7,141 nucleotides of DNA from UBA11891 sp965658355 (GTDB lineage Bacteria > Bacteroidota > Bacteroidia > Flavobacteriales > Flavobacteriaceae). The DNA lies in contig CBFHRX010000053.1 in NCBI GenBank assembly GCA_965658355.1, positions 1-7,141 on the forward strand, written 5' to 3'. The notes under the pieces are model-generated. The model saw nothing but the letters and a program-made list of their open reading frames with translations. It searched no databases and was not told the origin of the DNA. Each line of letters begins with the position of its first letter. Positions within the stretch are counted from its first letter, which is position 1. This document shows positions 6,387-7,141 of the stretch, in pieces. Position numbers and translations under genes: made by a program.

Positions 6387-7141
6387 TTATAAGTTTCGCA
6401 CTGCCGCTTTAAATTGATTTCCCCTGTCTTCATAATTTTCAAATAAATCAAAGCTGGCACAAGCTGGCGACAAAAGAACAGTTTCATTTGGTGCGGCAAT
6501 TTTAGCGGCAATCTTCACCGCTTCCTCCATTGACTGTGTTTCAATCATAATATCAACAACGCCTTCAAAGGCTTCAAATAGCTTTTCATTAGCGGTCCCT
6601 AGACAAACAATGGCTTTTACTTTTTCATGAATTAAAGGCATCAATTCAGTGTAGTTGTTCCCTTTGTCAACCCCTCCAGCTATCCAAACTGTTTGCTTCC
6701 CCATGCTTTCTAAAGCGAAATAAGCGGCATTGACATTAGTCGCCTTTGAATCGTTGATAAATTGCTTTTTTTGAATGGTTAAAACAGGTTCTAGGCGATG
6801 TGGCACTCCTTGAAAACTAGCTAAGCTTTCGCGAATCACGGCTTTGCTTATGTCTAGTAAATCAGCTATGGTAGCTGCCGCCATGGCATTCAGCAAATTA
6901 TGGCGCCCTTGTAAGGCTAGTGCGCTTGAAGGTATCATAGTGTCGGTTTTTTCTGTTTTTATTCGAATGTGATGGTCAGAGAATGTGGTGCCTTGAGCAG
7001 CCGAAGTTGTTTCCATTCCATAAGGATGCAATAGGCTATCAAAAGCTGCATTTTCAACTTCTTTCTTCAATACCTTATCATCGGCATTATAGAGTAAAAA
7101 GTCTGTCTTTTGCTGCGCTCCTGATATTTTGAGCTTTGCCT
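6387..7141 (-). CDS. murD: UDP-N-acetylmuramoylalanine--D-glutamate ligase MurD, C-terminal part (5' end outside window)
   Basis: Cytoplasmic ATP-dependent ligase that adds D-glutamate to UDP-MurNAc-L-Ala. The frame is open from the window edge (first whole codon at 7139) for 250 codons to TAA at 6389-6387, so the UDP-binding domain and P-loop lie outside. The fragment begins in the central domain with AKLKISGAQQKTDFLLYNAD, then shows QGRHNLLNAMAAATIA (77-92 of the fragment), the domain boundary FQGVPHRLEPV (109-119), NDSKATNVNAA (129-139), WIAGGVDKGNNY (152-163) and LLSPACASFDLFENYEDRGN (222-241), all classic MurD. NDSKATN and SPACASFD separate it from MurC, MurE and MurF. A TTG at 7070 could be mistaken for a start, but conserved sequence continues upstream, so the gene is simply cut by the edge. 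It ends 3 bp before ftsW. Confidence 0.96.
   Translation of the reverse strand, partial: AKLKISGAQQKTDFLLYNADDKVLKKEVENAAFDSLLHPYGMETTSAAQGTTFSDHHIRIKTEKTDTMIPSSALALQGRHNLLNAMAAATIADLLDISKAVIRESLASFQGVPHRLEPVLTIQKKQFINDSKATNVNAAYFALESMGKQTVWIAGGVDKGNNYTELMPLIHEKVKAIVCLGTANEKLFEAFEGVVDIMIETQSMEEAVKIAAKIAAPNETVLLSPACASFDLFENYEDRGNQFKAAVRNL

Noticed and set aside
6387..7070. murD starting at TTG 7070
   Set aside because: Conserved MurD sequence continues in frame upstream to the window edge, so this is an internal leucine codon.

Overview
The window is a slice of a bacterial division and cell-wall (dcw) cluster, with every gene on the minus strand. In transcription order, from high to low coordinates, it holds murD (3' part), ftsW, murG, murC, ftsQ, ftsA and ftsZ (5' part). 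The organism is most likely a member of the Bacteroidota, probably Flavobacteriia-like. Reasons: the FtsZ N-terminus and its T7 loop NIDLRDAKTVL, a short single-pass FtsQ, no ddl gene between murC and ftsQ, no Shine-Dalgarno-like purine boxes before the starts, and base composition that by eye is in the low 40s % GC. The phylum call is an inference from protein style, not from a marker search.

Layout: 7141-6387 is the C-terminal 250 codons of MurD; 6383-5199 FtsW; 5212-4124 MurG (GTG start, overlapping ftsW by 14 bp); 4127-2806 MurC, broken by a frameshift near 3200; 2809-2099 FtsQ; 2092-773 FtsA; 762-1 the first 254 codons of FtsZ. Spacing runs from 14 bp of overlap to 10 bp of gap, with ATGA stop/start overlaps at murG/murC and murC/ftsQ. 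There is no room for a promoter or terminator between genes and no gene-free stretch, so this is one tightly coupled transcription unit that enters and leaves the window.

How the genes work together: MurC and MurD add L-Ala and D-Glu to the UDP-MurNAc precursor in the cytoplasm. MurG adds GlcNAc to lipid I on the inner membrane face to make lipid II. FtsW polymerises lipid II at the septum. FtsQ is the single-pass scaffold of the divisome, and FtsA anchors FtsZ filaments to the membrane and to the divisome.

The one real anomaly is murC. Its N-terminal and central domains (309 codons) and its C-terminal domain (about 131 codons) are each well conserved but lie in different frames, joined around 3200 with a net change equivalent to one missing base. 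MurC is normally essential and no other murC is in view, so a sequencing or assembly error is the leading explanation, though a true lesion or recoding cannot be excluded from sequence alone. I found no undescribed system here; apart from murC this is an ordinary housekeeping region.
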